Source: Bacteroidia bacterium
Lineage (GTDB): Bacteria; Bacteroidota; Bacteroidia; Bacteroidales; F082
Length of the DNA: 64,000 nucleotides
Assembly: GCA_021287165.1 (NCBI GenBank)
Contig: JAJTAY010000033.1
Location: 62,001 to 126,000 of the forward strand
Reading direction: 5' to 3'
How positions within the stretch are numbered: position 1 is the stretch's first letter; the number at the start of each line of letters is the position of its first letter. Both the position numbers and the translations under genes were made by a program. Under the pieces are notes generated by a model. The model was given only the letters and a program-made list of their open reading frames with translations. It was not told the DNA's origin and did not search any database. This document shows positions 45,384 to 53,772 of this stretch, piece by piece.

Positions 45384-46520
45384 GTGATCAGCTTACCCGA
45401 ATTCAACATACTTACAATCAGCATATTGTCTGCGCTTGGCCTTTTGCTTCTCATCCAGTTGTATTATTTATGGGTTGTGTTTGGCCGGCTGGCACTGCGC
45501 AAGCAGAGAGTGCAGCTGAACAGCAATCCCGACCTGCCGCCTGTCTCGGTCGTCATTTGCGCACACAACGAATACCTCAATCTAGAGAAAAACCTTCCTG
45601 AGATATTGGCACAGGACTATCCCAACTTCGAGCTTGTGGTGGTGAACGACTGCAGCGACGATGGTTCTGATGAACTACTCATGGATATGGCCCGTGCCGA
45701 CAACCGTTTGAAAGTAATCAACCTTACACAAAACCTTAATTTTTTTCAAGGCAAAAAGTTTCCGCTGAGTGTTGGGATTAAGTCGGCACACCACGAACAT
45801 CTTTTGCTCACCGATGCCGATTGCAGACCAGTGGGGAAGCATTGGATCAGCAGCATAATGCGCCGATATGTGCCTGGCGTGGAGGTTGTTATTGGTTATT
45901 CGCCCTACGAGAGGCATAAAGGCTTGCTCAATCTATTGATCCGTTTCGAAACCCTGCAAACCGGTATGCTTTACATCTCGAGAGCACTTGCAGGAAAACC
46001 CTATATGGGCGTCGGCCGAAATCTATCCTATTTGCGAACCGTGTTTATGCGCAACAAAGGGTTCACTTCGCACTATACCGTTTCATCAGGCGACGATGAC
46101 CTGTTCATCAGTCAGGTAGCCGGCAAAAAAAACACAGTTGTCGAGTTTGGCGCCGAAGCGCAAATGGTTTCCAGGCCCAAAACAACATTTGAGAGCTGGG
46201 TAAGACAAAAGCGTCGTCACCTTAGTACCGGAAAGTATTACAAAACAGGAGTAAAGTTTTTTCTGGGCACTTATTCGGCTACTATTTTATTGTTTTATCT
46301 GGCCGTTGCGGCAGCATTTTGGTTATTACCGTTTTACTTTGCCACTGCCGCCCTTATGTTAAGGATAATCAGCCAGTTTGTCGTTTTTCACCAAGCGGGC
46401 AAAAAGCTGAGCGATGGTTATCCACTGGTCCTGCTGCCATTCGCCGAACTGTTTTTTAGTATCTTTACACCCATGCTGCTTGTAGTCAACCGGTTTGTAA
46501 AACCCGAGAAATGGATGTAG
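45384..46520 (+). CDS. Membrane-bound family 2 glycosyltransferase
   Basis: 378 residues from a GTG start. One N-terminal membrane helix is followed by a GT-A domain (about 50-280) with PPVSVVICAHNE, VVVNDCSDDGSDE, LTDADCRP (the DxD metal site) and QKRRHLSTGKYYK (the QxxRW-like motif of processive GT2 enzymes, here QKRRHL). Two or three further helices close the protein. It transfers sugars from a nucleotide sugar at the inner membrane. The product is unknown. Its end overlaps the ECF sigma gene by 10 nt. Confidence 0.87.
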   Translation: MISLPEFNILTISILSALGLLLLIQLYYLWVVFGRLALRKQRVQLNSNPDLPPVSVVICAHNEYLNLEKNLPEILAQDYPNFELVVVNDCSDDGSDELLMDMARADNRLKVINLTQNLNFFQGKKFPLSVGIKSAHHEHLLLTDADCRPVGKHWISSIMRRYVPGVEVVIGYSPYERHKGLLNLLIRFETLQTGMLYISRALAGKPYMGVGRNLSYLRTVFMRNKGFTSHYTVSSGDDDLFISQVAGKKNTVVEFGAEAQMVSRPKTTFESWVRQKRRHLSTGKYYKTGVKFFLGTYSATILLFYLAVAAAFWLLPFYFATAALMLRIISQFVVFHQAGKKLSDGYPLVLLPFAELFFSIFTPMLLVVNRFVKPEKWM

Positions 46521-47113
46521 CCCAGAACCTAACTCCTAAAGGTCAACGAGATTATATTTACATACAAAGGGCGCTGAACCACAACGATCAGCAGGCCTAT
46601 GAATGCCTGTTGAATCAGTACCGCGACGCCGTTTACTTCCTCATGCTGCGCATGACAGGCAACCATGACGATGCAGAGGATCTGACGATTGAAGCGTTCG
46701 GAAAAGCCTTCAGCAAATTGCATCAATACTCACCCGAATACGGCTTCAGCACCTGGCTTTTTCGTATTGCCGCCAACAATGCCATCGACTTCAAGCGGAG
46801 AATGCGAATTAAGCAGGTAAGCATGGAAGGCCCGGCGAATGGATCATCAGGTTCTCTGAAAAATATGGTCGACAAGGAACCTGATCCCGAAAACAAGCTC
46901 ATCATCGAACAGCAGGTTAAGCTGATGCGTCAGCTTGTGGAAAAACTCAGGCCCCGCTACCGCAGCTTGATCGAGCTGAGGTATTTCGATGAACTCAGCT
47001 ACGAAGAGATCTCCCAGCGTCTCGGTCTTCCGCTTGGAACGGTGAAAGCTCAACTTTTCAGGGCAAGAGAATTCCTCAGCCAATTCATGCGCGATTCGAT
47101 TGGCAATTATTGA
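46511..47113 (+). CDS. ECF-type RNA polymerase sigma factor
   Basis: 200 residues with sigma region 2 (QYRDAVYFLMLRMTGNHDDAEDLTIEAFGKAF, core-binding and -10 recognition) at about residues 38-70 and sigma region 4 (LSYEEISQRLGLPLGTVKAQLFRAREFL) near residues 160-188. No anti-sigma gene follows, which is unusual for an ECF factor. It is translationally coupled to the glycosyltransferase, so the two may answer the same envelope signal. Its targets are unknown. Confidence 0.92.
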   Translation: MDVAQNLTPKGQRDYIYIQRALNHNDQQAYECLLNQYRDAVYFLMLRMTGNHDDAEDLTIEAFGKAFSKLHQYSPEYGFSTWLFRIAANNAIDFKRRMRIKQVSMEGPANGSSGSLKNMVDKEPDPENKLIIEQQVKLMRQLVEKLRPRYRSLIELRYFDELSYEEISQRLGLPLGTVKAQLFRAREFLSQFMRDSIGNY

Positions 47114-47132
47114 GTTTCTGCGGCTCAGAAAC
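47114..47132 (+). repeat. Hairpin directly after the sigma factor stop codon
   Basis: GTTTCTG-CGGCT-CAGAAAC gives a perfect 7-bp stem with a 5-nt loop, starting at the base after the stop. There is no T run, so it may stabilise the 3' end rather than terminate. Confidence 0.4.
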
Positions 47133-47177
47133 GCTCTTCCTAGAACGGAATCCCCACAATCAGGCGGGTCAAAACCT

Positions 47178-47185
47178 TAACTTTG
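47178..47185 (+). promoter_or_regulatory. -7 promoter box for hutU
   Basis: TAACTTTG matches TAnnTTTG, ending 19 nt before the ATG at 47205. No TTTG box at standard spacing. Confidence 0.5.
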
Positions 47186-47204
47186 CAAACAAATTACCCT
47201 TAGC

Positions 47205-49232
47205 ATGAACGCTTCACATAATGCCTTTCAGCAAGCCATTCTTCAAGGAATACCTGACGAGTTGCCCCGCCAAAAACCATTTGACCCGGGTATCAGCCAT
47301 GCACCGAAAAGGAAAGACATACTTACACCAGAGGAGAAACGCCTTGCGCTGAAAAATGCACTGCGCTATTTTCCTCAAAAGCACCATGCAGCTTTAGCCT
47401 CCGAATTCGCTGAAGAATTGCGCACATATGGCCGCATTTATATGTACCGGTACAGGCCCGACTATAAAATATTCGCGCGCTCCATCGAAGCTTTTCCGCA
47501 CCGGTCGAAGCAGGCCGCAGCCATTATGCTCATGCTGAGCAATAATCTCGATGACGCCGTTGCACAACATCCGCACGAGCTTATAACTTATGGCGGTAAT
47601 GGAGCTGTTTTTCAAAACTGGGCGCAATACCTGCTCACAATGAAATATCTGGCCACCATGACCGACGAGCAAACCCTTGTGCTTTACTCAGGCCATCCGC
47701 TTGGCTTGTTTCCTTCGCACAAAGATGCACCAAGGGTGGTAGTAACCAATGGCATGGTAATCCCAAACTATTCAAAACCTGACGATTGGGAGCGTTTCAA
47801 TGCCCTCGGCGTTTCGCAATATGGCCAGATGACGGCAGGCTCGTTCATGTACATTGGGCCACAGGGCATTGTACACGGAACAACTATAACTGTTCTCAAT
47901 GCCGCCCGAATGAAGACCCATCCGGCCAACCCAAATGGCATCAAGCTATTTGTGACCTCAGGACTTGGTGGCATGAGCGGTGCCCAACCTAAAGCAGGCA
48001 ACATTGCCGGTGTGGTGAGCATAACCGCCGAAATAAACCCAAAAGCCGCCTACAAACGACACAGTCAGGGCTGGGTCGACGAAATTGTTCAGGACCTTGA
48101 TCAGGCCATTGATGCGGCACTTTACTGGCAACAACAGGGAAAAGCAAGAAGCATAGCCTATCTCGGAAATATTGTCGACCTATGGGAGGCACTGGTAGAG
48201 CGAAATATCAATGTGGATTTGGGTTCGGACCAAACTTCACTGCATAACCCCTGGGCCGGGGGCTATTATCCCGCCGGGCTGACTTTCGAGGAGGCCAATC
48301 AAATGATGGCCAGCCAGCCCGAACTGTTCAGGCAAAAGGTTCAGGAATCGCTGCGACGACAGGTTGCTGCCATCAACAAGCTCGCTGCACAGGGCATGTA
48401 CTTTTTTGATTATGGCAATGCCTTCCTGCTCGAAAGCGGTCGCGCTGGTGCCGACATCTTTGCACAGGATGGAAATTTCATATATCCTTCCTATGTTCAG
48501 GACATCATGGGACCAATGTGCTTCGACTACGGCTTTGGCCCCTTTCGTTGGGTATGCACCTCGTCCGATCCCTCCGATCTTGACGCCACCGACCAGATTG
48601 CGCTGGATGTGCTTTTGGAAATGGAAAAGAAAGCTCCGGCAGAAATCCGTCAGCAGCTCGCCGACAATATCCTGTGGATCAGGCAGGCAGGTCCAAACCG
48701 TTTGGTCGTTGGCTCTCAGGCCCGCATCCTATACGCCGATGCGGAAGGTCGCATCCGCATAGCTGCAGCCTTCAACAAAGCCATTCGAGATGGGAAACTC
48801 AAAGGCCCGGTGGTGCTGGGTCGCGACCATCACGATGTAAGCGGCACCGATTCGCCCTGGCGCGAAACATCCAACATCTACGACGGATCGCGTTTCACGG
48901 CCGACATGTCCATACATAATGTTATTGGCGACGCCTTCAGGGGGGCAACCTGGGTATCAATACACAACGGCGGCGGCGTGGGCTGGGGCGAGGTAATCAA
49001 CGGCGGCTTCGGGATGCTGCTCGACGGAAGCCACGATGCCGACCGCAAACTGCGCAGCATGCTGCATTGGGACGTGAACAACGGCATAGCCCGACGCAGC
49101 TGGGCCAGAAACCCCGAAGCCATGTTTGCCATACAGAGAGCTATGGAAAAAGAACCCCTTCTAAAAGTCACGATGCCCGAACTAACTGATGATGCGCTCA
49201 TCGGACAATTTTTCGGCCCACAAAATGAATAA
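47205..49232 (+). CDS. hutU: Urocanate hydratase
   Basis: 675 residues, the long form of urocanase, which adds water to urocanate in histidine breakdown using tightly bound NAD+ as an electrophile. It has ELITYGGNGAVFQNWAQYL, the NAD-binding GLGGMSGAQPKAGNIAG, DQTSLHNPWAGGYYPAG, and FDYGFGPFRWVCTSSDPSDLDATD at the catalytic region. The typical length is about 550-680. Histidase, imidazolonepropionase and the later hut genes are not in the window, so this gene stands alone with its own promoter. Confidence 0.95.
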   Translation: MNASHNAFQQAILQGIPDELPRQKPFDPGISHAPKRKDILTPEEKRLALKNALRYFPQKHHAALASEFAEELRTYGRIYMYRYRPDYKIFARSIEAFPHRSKQAAAIMLMLSNNLDDAVAQHPHELITYGGNGAVFQNWAQYLLTMKYLATMTDEQTLVLYSGHPLGLFPSHKDAPRVVVTNGMVIPNYSKPDDWERFNALGVSQYGQMTAGSFMYIGPQGIVHGTTITVLNAARMKTHPANPNGIKLFVTSGLGGMSGAQPKAGNIAGVVSITAEINPKAAYKRHSQGWVDEIVQDLDQAIDAALYWQQQGKARSIAYLGNIVDLWEALVERNINVDLGSDQTSLHNPWAGGYYPAGLTFEEANQMMASQPELFRQKVQESLRRQVAAINKLAAQGMYFFDYGNAFLLESGRAGADIFAQDGNFIYPSYVQDIMGPMCFDYGFGPFRWVCTSSDPSDLDATDQIALDVLLEMEKKAPAEIRQQLADNILWIRQAGPNRLVVGSQARILYADAEGRIRIAAAFNKAIRDGKLKGPVVLGRDHHDVSGTDSPWRETSNIYDGSRFTADMSIHNVIGDAFRGATWVSIHNGGGVGWGEVINGGFGMLLDGSHDADRKLRSMLHWDVNNGIARRSWARNPEAMFAIQRAMEKEPLLKVTMPELTDDALIGQFFGPQNE

Positions 49233-49303
49233 CAAGGGATTTGATTGACAATTTATGCTTTTAGCACGATTTTTGCTGATATTTGCAATATAAACCATAA
49301 GGC

Positions 49304-50041
49304 ATGAAAAGACTAATACTTATATTATTAGTAGCTACAGCAGCCATAACAAGCGCCCGAAGTCAGAGCCTTGCCATCATCTACAACAATCAGCGCATCA
49401 ACAACGGCACTGTGGTATTGATTAATGGTCAGCACAATAACGACCCCTTCTATGAAGTGGTGGCTCATGCCCGTGTGCTGAATCTGACCAACAGATCGGT
49501 TGATGTGCGCGCTAAACGAATTATCATCGATACCGTTGCAGGCACTGAGAATTACCTTTGCTGGGTTCAGTGCTTCCCGCCCAACATCGATGTTTCGCAA
49601 CAGGTGCACACCATAGGAGCCAACGACACCACGGCCAATGACATCTTTGGAGGACACTATGTGCCAAAAGGCCGACCTGGTAAAACCATTATCAAATACG
49701 AGTTTTGGGTAGAAGGCTCGCCCGAGGATAAAGCATTTTTCACCGTTGAGTTTTTAGTTCAACCCTCATCGATTTTTGAAAACAATAGTCGGATGGGCAA
49801 TGCCGCCCCTAATCCTGCCCGCGAATCAGTCAAAATTGATTATCAACTGCAACCTACAACCCAAAACGCCAGCATACGGATTTCGAACCTCATGGGACAA
49901 ACCGTGCTTGAGCGGCCATTGACATCCATGAGCGGCATCATTCAGCTTTCGCTCTCAGGACTTCAGGAAGGCGTATATTTCTACAGCCTTGTTGTCGACA
50001 ATCAGGTAAGCAGCACCCGAAAACTAATCATCCGCAGATAA
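49304..50041 (+). CDS. Small secreted protein with T9SS type A sorting domain
   Basis: 245 residues. A signal peptide (LILILLVATAAITSARSQS) precedes an Ig-like body of about 140 residues that I do not recognise; it has two Cys in YLCWVQCFPP. The last 80 residues are a T9SS type A tail: GNAAPNPARES, VRISNLMGQTV-like beta segments, LQEGVYFYSL and a terminal KLIIRR. The protein should be exported through the T9SS and anchored or released. No partner gene is evident; it follows hutU by 71 nt and has its own terminator. Confidence 0.8.
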   Translation: MKRLILILLVATAAITSARSQSLAIIYNNQRINNGTVVLINGQHNNDPFYEVVAHARVLNLTNRSVDVRAKRIIIDTVAGTENYLCWVQCFPPNIDVSQQVHTIGANDTTANDIFGGHYVPKGRPGKTIIKYEFWVEGSPEDKAFFTVEFLVQPSSIFENNSRMGNAAPNPARESVKIDYQLQPTTQNASIRISNLMGQTVLERPLTSMSGIIQLSLSGLQEGVYFYSLVVDNQVSSTRKLIIRR

Positions 50042-50068
50042 TTGCGGTAATTGCGATCTATAACATTC

Positions 50069-50103
50069 ACCCTGTGTGCTTTACGTACGCAGGGTATTTT
50101 TTT
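50069..50103 (+). terminator. Intrinsic terminator after the T9SS-sorted protein
   Basis: ACCCTGTGTGC (50069-50079) pairs with GTACGCAGGGT (50085-50095) over 11 bp with two G-T wobbles, loop of 5. A run of T follows to 50103. Confidence 0.88.
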
Positions 50104-50118
50104 GAATAAAATTGTCGG

Positions 50119-50148
50119 TTGCATTGCAAAACAATTCACTTATTTTTG
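50119..50148 (+). promoter_or_regulatory. Full Bacteroidota promoter (TTG-N19-TATTTTTG) for the acyl-CoA carboxyltransferase
   Basis: TTG at 50119-50121 and TATTTTTG at 50141-50148 match the -33 and -7 boxes at standard spacing (19 nt). Transcription would start near 50155, leaving about 100 nt of leader before the ATG at 50256. Confidence 0.7.
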
Positions 50149-50185
50149 CATCAGGGGGGATAGCTTGCAATACATGTGCATTGCA
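50120..50185 (+). promoter_or_regulatory. Paired TGCATTGCA sites around the carboxyltransferase promoter
   Basis: TGCATTGCA occurs exactly at 50120-50128, overlapping the -33 box, and at 50177-50185, downstream of the predicted start. The second copy is half of an imperfect 20-bp palindrome, 50166-50185, with TGCAAT on the other arm. Sites placed like this would suit a repressor. The TTGCAAA-like core recalls the TTTGCAAA sites of propionate regulators in other phyla, but no such regulator is visible here. Confidence 0.4.
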
Positions 50186-50255
50186 CATAAACCATTGAAA
50201 ACTACTTAATTGTACAGGCTATTTATTTGGAAAACCAATATTAAATCGGCAACCT

Positions 50256-51803
50256 ATGAGTATTAAACAAAAGACTTCCGACCTTCAGCGTCGTATGCGC
50301 GATGCATTAATGGGAGGAGGCCAGCAAGCCATCGAGCGCCAGAAAGCCACCGGCAAACTCACGGCACGCGAACGTATCATCGCCCTGCTCGATCCAAAAT
50401 CGTTTCACGAATACGACCTTTTCGTGGAGCACGCCGCTAAGGACTTTGACATGGATAAAAAATACCTGCCCGGCGATGGCGTAATTACCGGAACAGGCAC
50501 ACTGAGCGGCCACCCAGTGTGTATTTATGCACAGGACTTTACCGTTGCCGGAGGATCGCTTGGCTGGATGCATGCCAAAAAGATTACCAAAATCATGGAT
50601 CACGCCATGAAACTCAAGGTGCCGATTATTGGTATCAACGACTCCGGTGGAGCCCGCATCCAGGAAGGGGTCAACTCGCTGGCCGGTTATGGTGAAATCT
50701 TCTATCGAAACACCCAGGCTTCAGGCGTTATTCCGCAAATATCGGTAATTCTTGGTCCCTGCGCCGGTGGCGCCGTTTACTCGCCTGCCCTCACCGACTT
50801 TGTTTTTGTAGTGGAAAACATCTCCAAGATGTTCATCACCGGTCCTGAAGTAATCAAGACCGTGCTCGGCGAAGAAATATCCATGGAAGAGCTGGGCGGT
50901 GCAAGGGTTCATGCCGAAATTACCGGCAACGCCCACTTCTACGCCCAGAGCGAAGAAGAGTGCTTCGACCAGATTAAGCAGCTTTGTTCCTACATCCCAT
51001 GGAACAACATGAAGAAGGCAGAGCGCTTCCCCAAAAAAGCTCCAAAAACGAAAGAGTACAAAATCGAAAATCTTCTGCCTGCCGATCCGCGTATGCCCTA
51101 CGACGTACGTCACGTGATAAGAGCAATAGCCGACAACTCGGAATTCCTTGAGGTTCAGGAGCTATTTGCCGCCAATATCGTTATAGGTTTTGGCCGTATC
51201 AATGGCGATACCGTTGGTTTTGTGGCCAATCAGCCACTGGTGCTGGCCGGTGTGCTCGATGTTGACTCGTCGGACAAAGCCGCCCGCTTTATACGTTTCT
51301 GCGATTCGTTCAATGTGCCGCTGATCACCCTTGTTGACCTTCCAGGTTACCTTCCCGGCATCGATCAGGAGCATGCCGGCGTTATCAGACACGGTGCCAA
51401 GGTACTTTATGCCTATTCGGAAGCAACAGTGCCAAAAATCACCGTCATCATGCGCAAAGCCTACGGCGGAGGTTACATTGCCATGTGCTCGCACCACCTG
51501 AGGGCCGACTTTGTGTTTGCATGGCCAACGGCCGAAATTGCCGTGATGGGACCTGAAGGCGCCGCCAATATCATCTTCCGTAAAGAAATTATGTCGGCCG
51601 AAAATCCCGACGAAATGCGCCGCCAGAAGGTGGAAGAATACAAAACCAAATTTGCAAATCCTTATGTAGCAGCAGCTTACGGTTATATCGACGCCGTGAT
51701 CGAACCTGGTGAAACCCGCAGGATGCTGATGCACTCGCTCGAAATTTCGAAAGACAAGATTGTGGAAGTACCCATGAAAAAGCATGGCATTCCGCCTTTC
51801 TGA
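50256..51803 (+). CDS. Acyl-CoA carboxylase carboxyltransferase subunit (propionyl/methylmalonyl-CoA type)
   Basis: 515 residues of the PccB/MmdA family. Two crotonase-like halves bind acyl-CoA and carboxybiotin: IGINDSGGARIQEGV and GPCAGGAVYSPALTDF in the first, LVDLPGYLPGIDQEHAGVIRHGAKVLYAYSEATVPK in the second. It moves CO2 between biotin and propionyl-CoA or methylmalonyl-CoA. A biotin carrier follows after 61 nt. A biotin carboxylase (for synthesis) and the membrane beta subunit (for a sodium-pumping decarboxylase) are both absent from the window, so the direction cannot be settled. Confidence 0.93.
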   Translation: MSIKQKTSDLQRRMRDALMGGGQQAIERQKATGKLTARERIIALLDPKSFHEYDLFVEHAAKDFDMDKKYLPGDGVITGTGTLSGHPVCIYAQDFTVAGGSLGWMHAKKITKIMDHAMKLKVPIIGINDSGGARIQEGVNSLAGYGEIFYRNTQASGVIPQISVILGPCAGGAVYSPALTDFVFVVENISKMFITGPEVIKTVLGEEISMEELGGARVHAEITGNAHFYAQSEEECFDQIKQLCSYIPWNNMKKAERFPKKAPKTKEYKIENLLPADPRMPYDVRHVIRAIADNSEFLEVQELFAANIVIGFGRINGDTVGFVANQPLVLAGVLDVDSSDKAARFIRFCDSFNVPLITLVDLPGYLPGIDQEHAGVIRHGAKVLYAYSEATVPKITVIMRKAYGGGYIAMCSHHLRADFVFAWPTAEIAVMGPEGAANIIFRKEIMSAENPDEMRRQKVEEYKTKFANPYVAAAYGYIDAVIEPGETRRMLMHSLEISKDKIVEVPMKKHGIPPF

Positions 51804-51864
51804 TATTTTTTATATGTCTGGATCTGCGATGGTATTTTTCACTCATTAATTTCGAACGTAAATC

Positions 51865-52209
51865 ATGCCCAGCAAAAAAGTTAAAGAAAAAGCCGGTAAG
51901 CCCGTTTCGATGGACGAGCTGAGCATCGACAACTTTGCCTATCAAACGCTTTATACAAAAAAATATGCTACCCGAAAGCCCTATGCGCCACTACCTGCAG
52001 GGCTTATGAGTGCTTTCATACCCGGTACCATAACCGATGTCTTTGTAAGCGAAGGCCAGCAAGTGAAGAAAGGCGACAAACTACTCATCCTTGAGGCCAT
52101 GAAAATGCTCAACGAGATTATGGCTCCATTTGATGGCGAGATCAAGTCGATTATGGTTCAGAAAGGTGATAGGGTGACCAAAAATCAGCCGCTTATTGAA
52201 CTTGCCTGA
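51865..52209 (+). CDS. Biotin carboxyl carrier protein
   Basis: 114 residues. The last 70 form a biotinyl domain with the biotinylated Lys K80 in EAMKM, and the expected hairpin symmetry around it (GTITDVFVSEGQQVKKGD and GEIKSIMVQKGDRVTKNQ). The first 40 residues are a basic, flexible tail. It carries carboxybiotin to the carboxyltransferase upstream. Its 3' end overlaps the convergent engB gene by 25 nt. Confidence 0.93.
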   Translation: MPSKKVKEKAGKPVSMDELSIDNFAYQTLYTKKYATRKPYAPLPAGLMSAFIPGTITDVFVSEGQQVKKGDKLLILEAMKMLNEIMAPFDGEIKSIMVQKGDRVTKNQPLIELA

Positions 52210-52808
52210 ATTCCCTCCTGCTGGTTTTCGGAGGTTATAAAAGCAAGCACATCATCCATACCACGTTTTTTTTCGGCAGATGTAATCATCATCAGCGGCA
52301 ATTCTTCCCATGATTCTCCAAGCACCTTCCTGTAGTTAGCAATATTGCTTCGAAGCTGATTCTCGCTGACTTTATCGGCTTTGGTGAAAAGGATGACAAA
52401 TGGAATGCCGTTTGCCCCCATCCGGTTAATTATTTCGAGGTCGTTCTGCTGAGCGGGTAAACGGCTGTCGATAAGAATAAAAACATACCTGAGGTTTTCA
52501 CGCTTTTCGAGATACTGATGCATGAGCTTCCGCCATTTGAGGCGTTCAGTCTGTGATCGTTTGGCATATCCATATCCCGGCAAATCCACAAGATACCAGC
52601 TGTTGTCGATAAGAAAGTGGTTGATTGTGATTGTTTTACCAGGTTTTGAAGAGGTTTTGGCAAGGCCTTTAACGCCCGTGAGGGCATTGATAAGCGAGGA
52701 CTTGCCCACATTGGAGCGGCCAATGAAGGCATATTCAGGCATATTGGTGCCAGGCAATTTGTCGAGACTGGCAACACTCGAAATAAAAACTGCGCTTTTG
52801 ATGCTCAT
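52185..52808 (-). CDS. engB: Ribosome biogenesis GTPase EngB (YihA/YsxC)
   Basis: 207 residues; a small GTPase needed for assembly of the large ribosomal subunit. Motifs: G1 GRSNVGKS (30-37), G2 Thr in KPGKTITIN, G3 DLPGYGYAK, G4 TKADKVS and G5 TSAEKKRG. It overlaps the end of glsB by 4 nt on the same strand, so it is part of the glsA-glsB-engB operon, and it overlaps the biotin carrier gene tail to tail. Confidence 0.95.
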   Translation of the reverse strand: MSIKSAVFISSVASLDKLPGTNMPEYAFIGRSNVGKSSLINALTGVKGLAKTSSKPGKTITINHFLIDNSWYLVDLPGYGYAKRSQTERLKWRKLMHQYLEKRENLRYVFILIDSRLPAQQNDLEIINRMGANGIPFVILFTKADKVSENQLRSNIANYRKVLGESWEELPLMMITSAEKKRGMDDVLAFITSENQQEGIQASSISG

Positions 52809-53761
52809 CGGAGATGAAATGGAATATCGCCCTTGATGTAAGAATTGGTGTGCCGGTCTTTCTTTTCTGGAAAGATGTCGTTGATAGTTACCAGTATGCC
52901 GGTTTCTTCCACCTCACCAAATTCGGCATTGAGGGCCGTACCAAAAGTGCGCATGGTGGGCGAAAGGTTCATATAAGCATTCACTAAGGGCGGTATGTTT
53001 TCGCCCTGTTGCCTAACAATCTGAACAAGGGTTTTATAATCCTCGGCATAATTTCCGCCTTTAATTGTTTCCCGAAGTTTAGATTGGTCGGTTTTGTAAG
53101 GCAGCGGATGATGCGGATAAACAAGGTTGTCCCGATCCGGGAAATAGGTATGCATGAAATGGAGAATCAGATCGCGGGCAAAGGCTTCGAAATGTTCGTA
53201 CATCGTCACTTTGCCAAAGAAATAGCGCATATGTGGATAATCGATGATGAGTGCACCAAGGCCATCCCACAGATTATCAAGCGAATACATTCCCTTACGA
53301 AGATTCTTCGAAGGCTGATAGGCCGGCTGTACAAACGACCTGCCGAGCTCGATAGTGTAAGGCAGAAAATCGGTGATAAACTTTGGGGTGTAGTGAAAGA
53401 GGTGCGCCGTGGGTGTGTGTATGTGGCCATCCTTGTCGGGCTTGAGCAGGCTGCAATCGAGAAAGCGATAGCCGCCGACAATCTCTTTATCCTCGGGGCT
53501 CCAGACGATAAGCTGTTTAAATCCGTCTTCCTGCAAGTCGAACTCATCGATATCGACAGCGCTGCCTGTGCCGCCGCCCGAATCGCGAAACGAAAGCTCG
53601 CGCAGCCTCCCAATTTCCTGCATCACGGCTGGAGCTTCGGAAGCATGAATAACGTACAGTTCGTTATTGCCAAAATTGGTTTTCCGCATAAACCTTTCGC
53701 GGGTAAGTTCGTCCAAAAGGGCTTCTCTCGGAATAGCTTCGATAATAGGCTCGATATGCAT
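52805..53761 (-). CDS. glsB: GlsB-like N-acyltransferase (N-acylglycine synthase)
   Basis: 318 residues of the GNAT-fold ornithine/glycine acyltransferase family, with ELSFRDSGGGTGSAVDIDEFD, IVGGYRFLDC, and ELGRSFVQPAYQPSK near the acyl-donor site. In Bacteroides GlsB joins a 3-hydroxy fatty acid to glycine to make commendamide, the first step of glycine lipids. The neighbour upstream is the matching O-acyltransferase GlsA. That the substrate is glycine rather than ornithine is inferred from the phylum and the pairing. The very similar OlsB uses ornithine. Confidence 0.85.
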   Translation of the reverse strand: MHIEPIIEAIPREALLDELTRERFMRKTNFGNNELYVIHASEAPAVMQEIGRLRELSFRDSGGGTGSAVDIDEFDLQEDGFKQLIVWSPEDKEIVGGYRFLDCSLLKPDKDGHIHTPTAHLFHYTPKFITDFLPYTIELGRSFVQPAYQPSKNLRKGMYSLDNLWDGLGALIIDYPHMRYFFGKVTMYEHFEAFARDLILHFMHTYFPDRDNLVYPHHPLPYKTDQSKLRETIKGGNYAEDYKTLVQIVRQQGENIPPLVNAYMNLSPTMRTFGTALNAEFGEVEETGILVTINDIFPEKKDRHTNSYIKGDIPFHLR

Positions 53762-53772
53762 ATTGGTTTTTT

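Noticed and set aside
50156..50255. Riboswitch in the 100-nt leader of the carboxyltransferase gene
   Set aside because: Apart from the TGCATTGCA palindrome I see no nested helices or conserved riboswitch core such as a cobalamin box.
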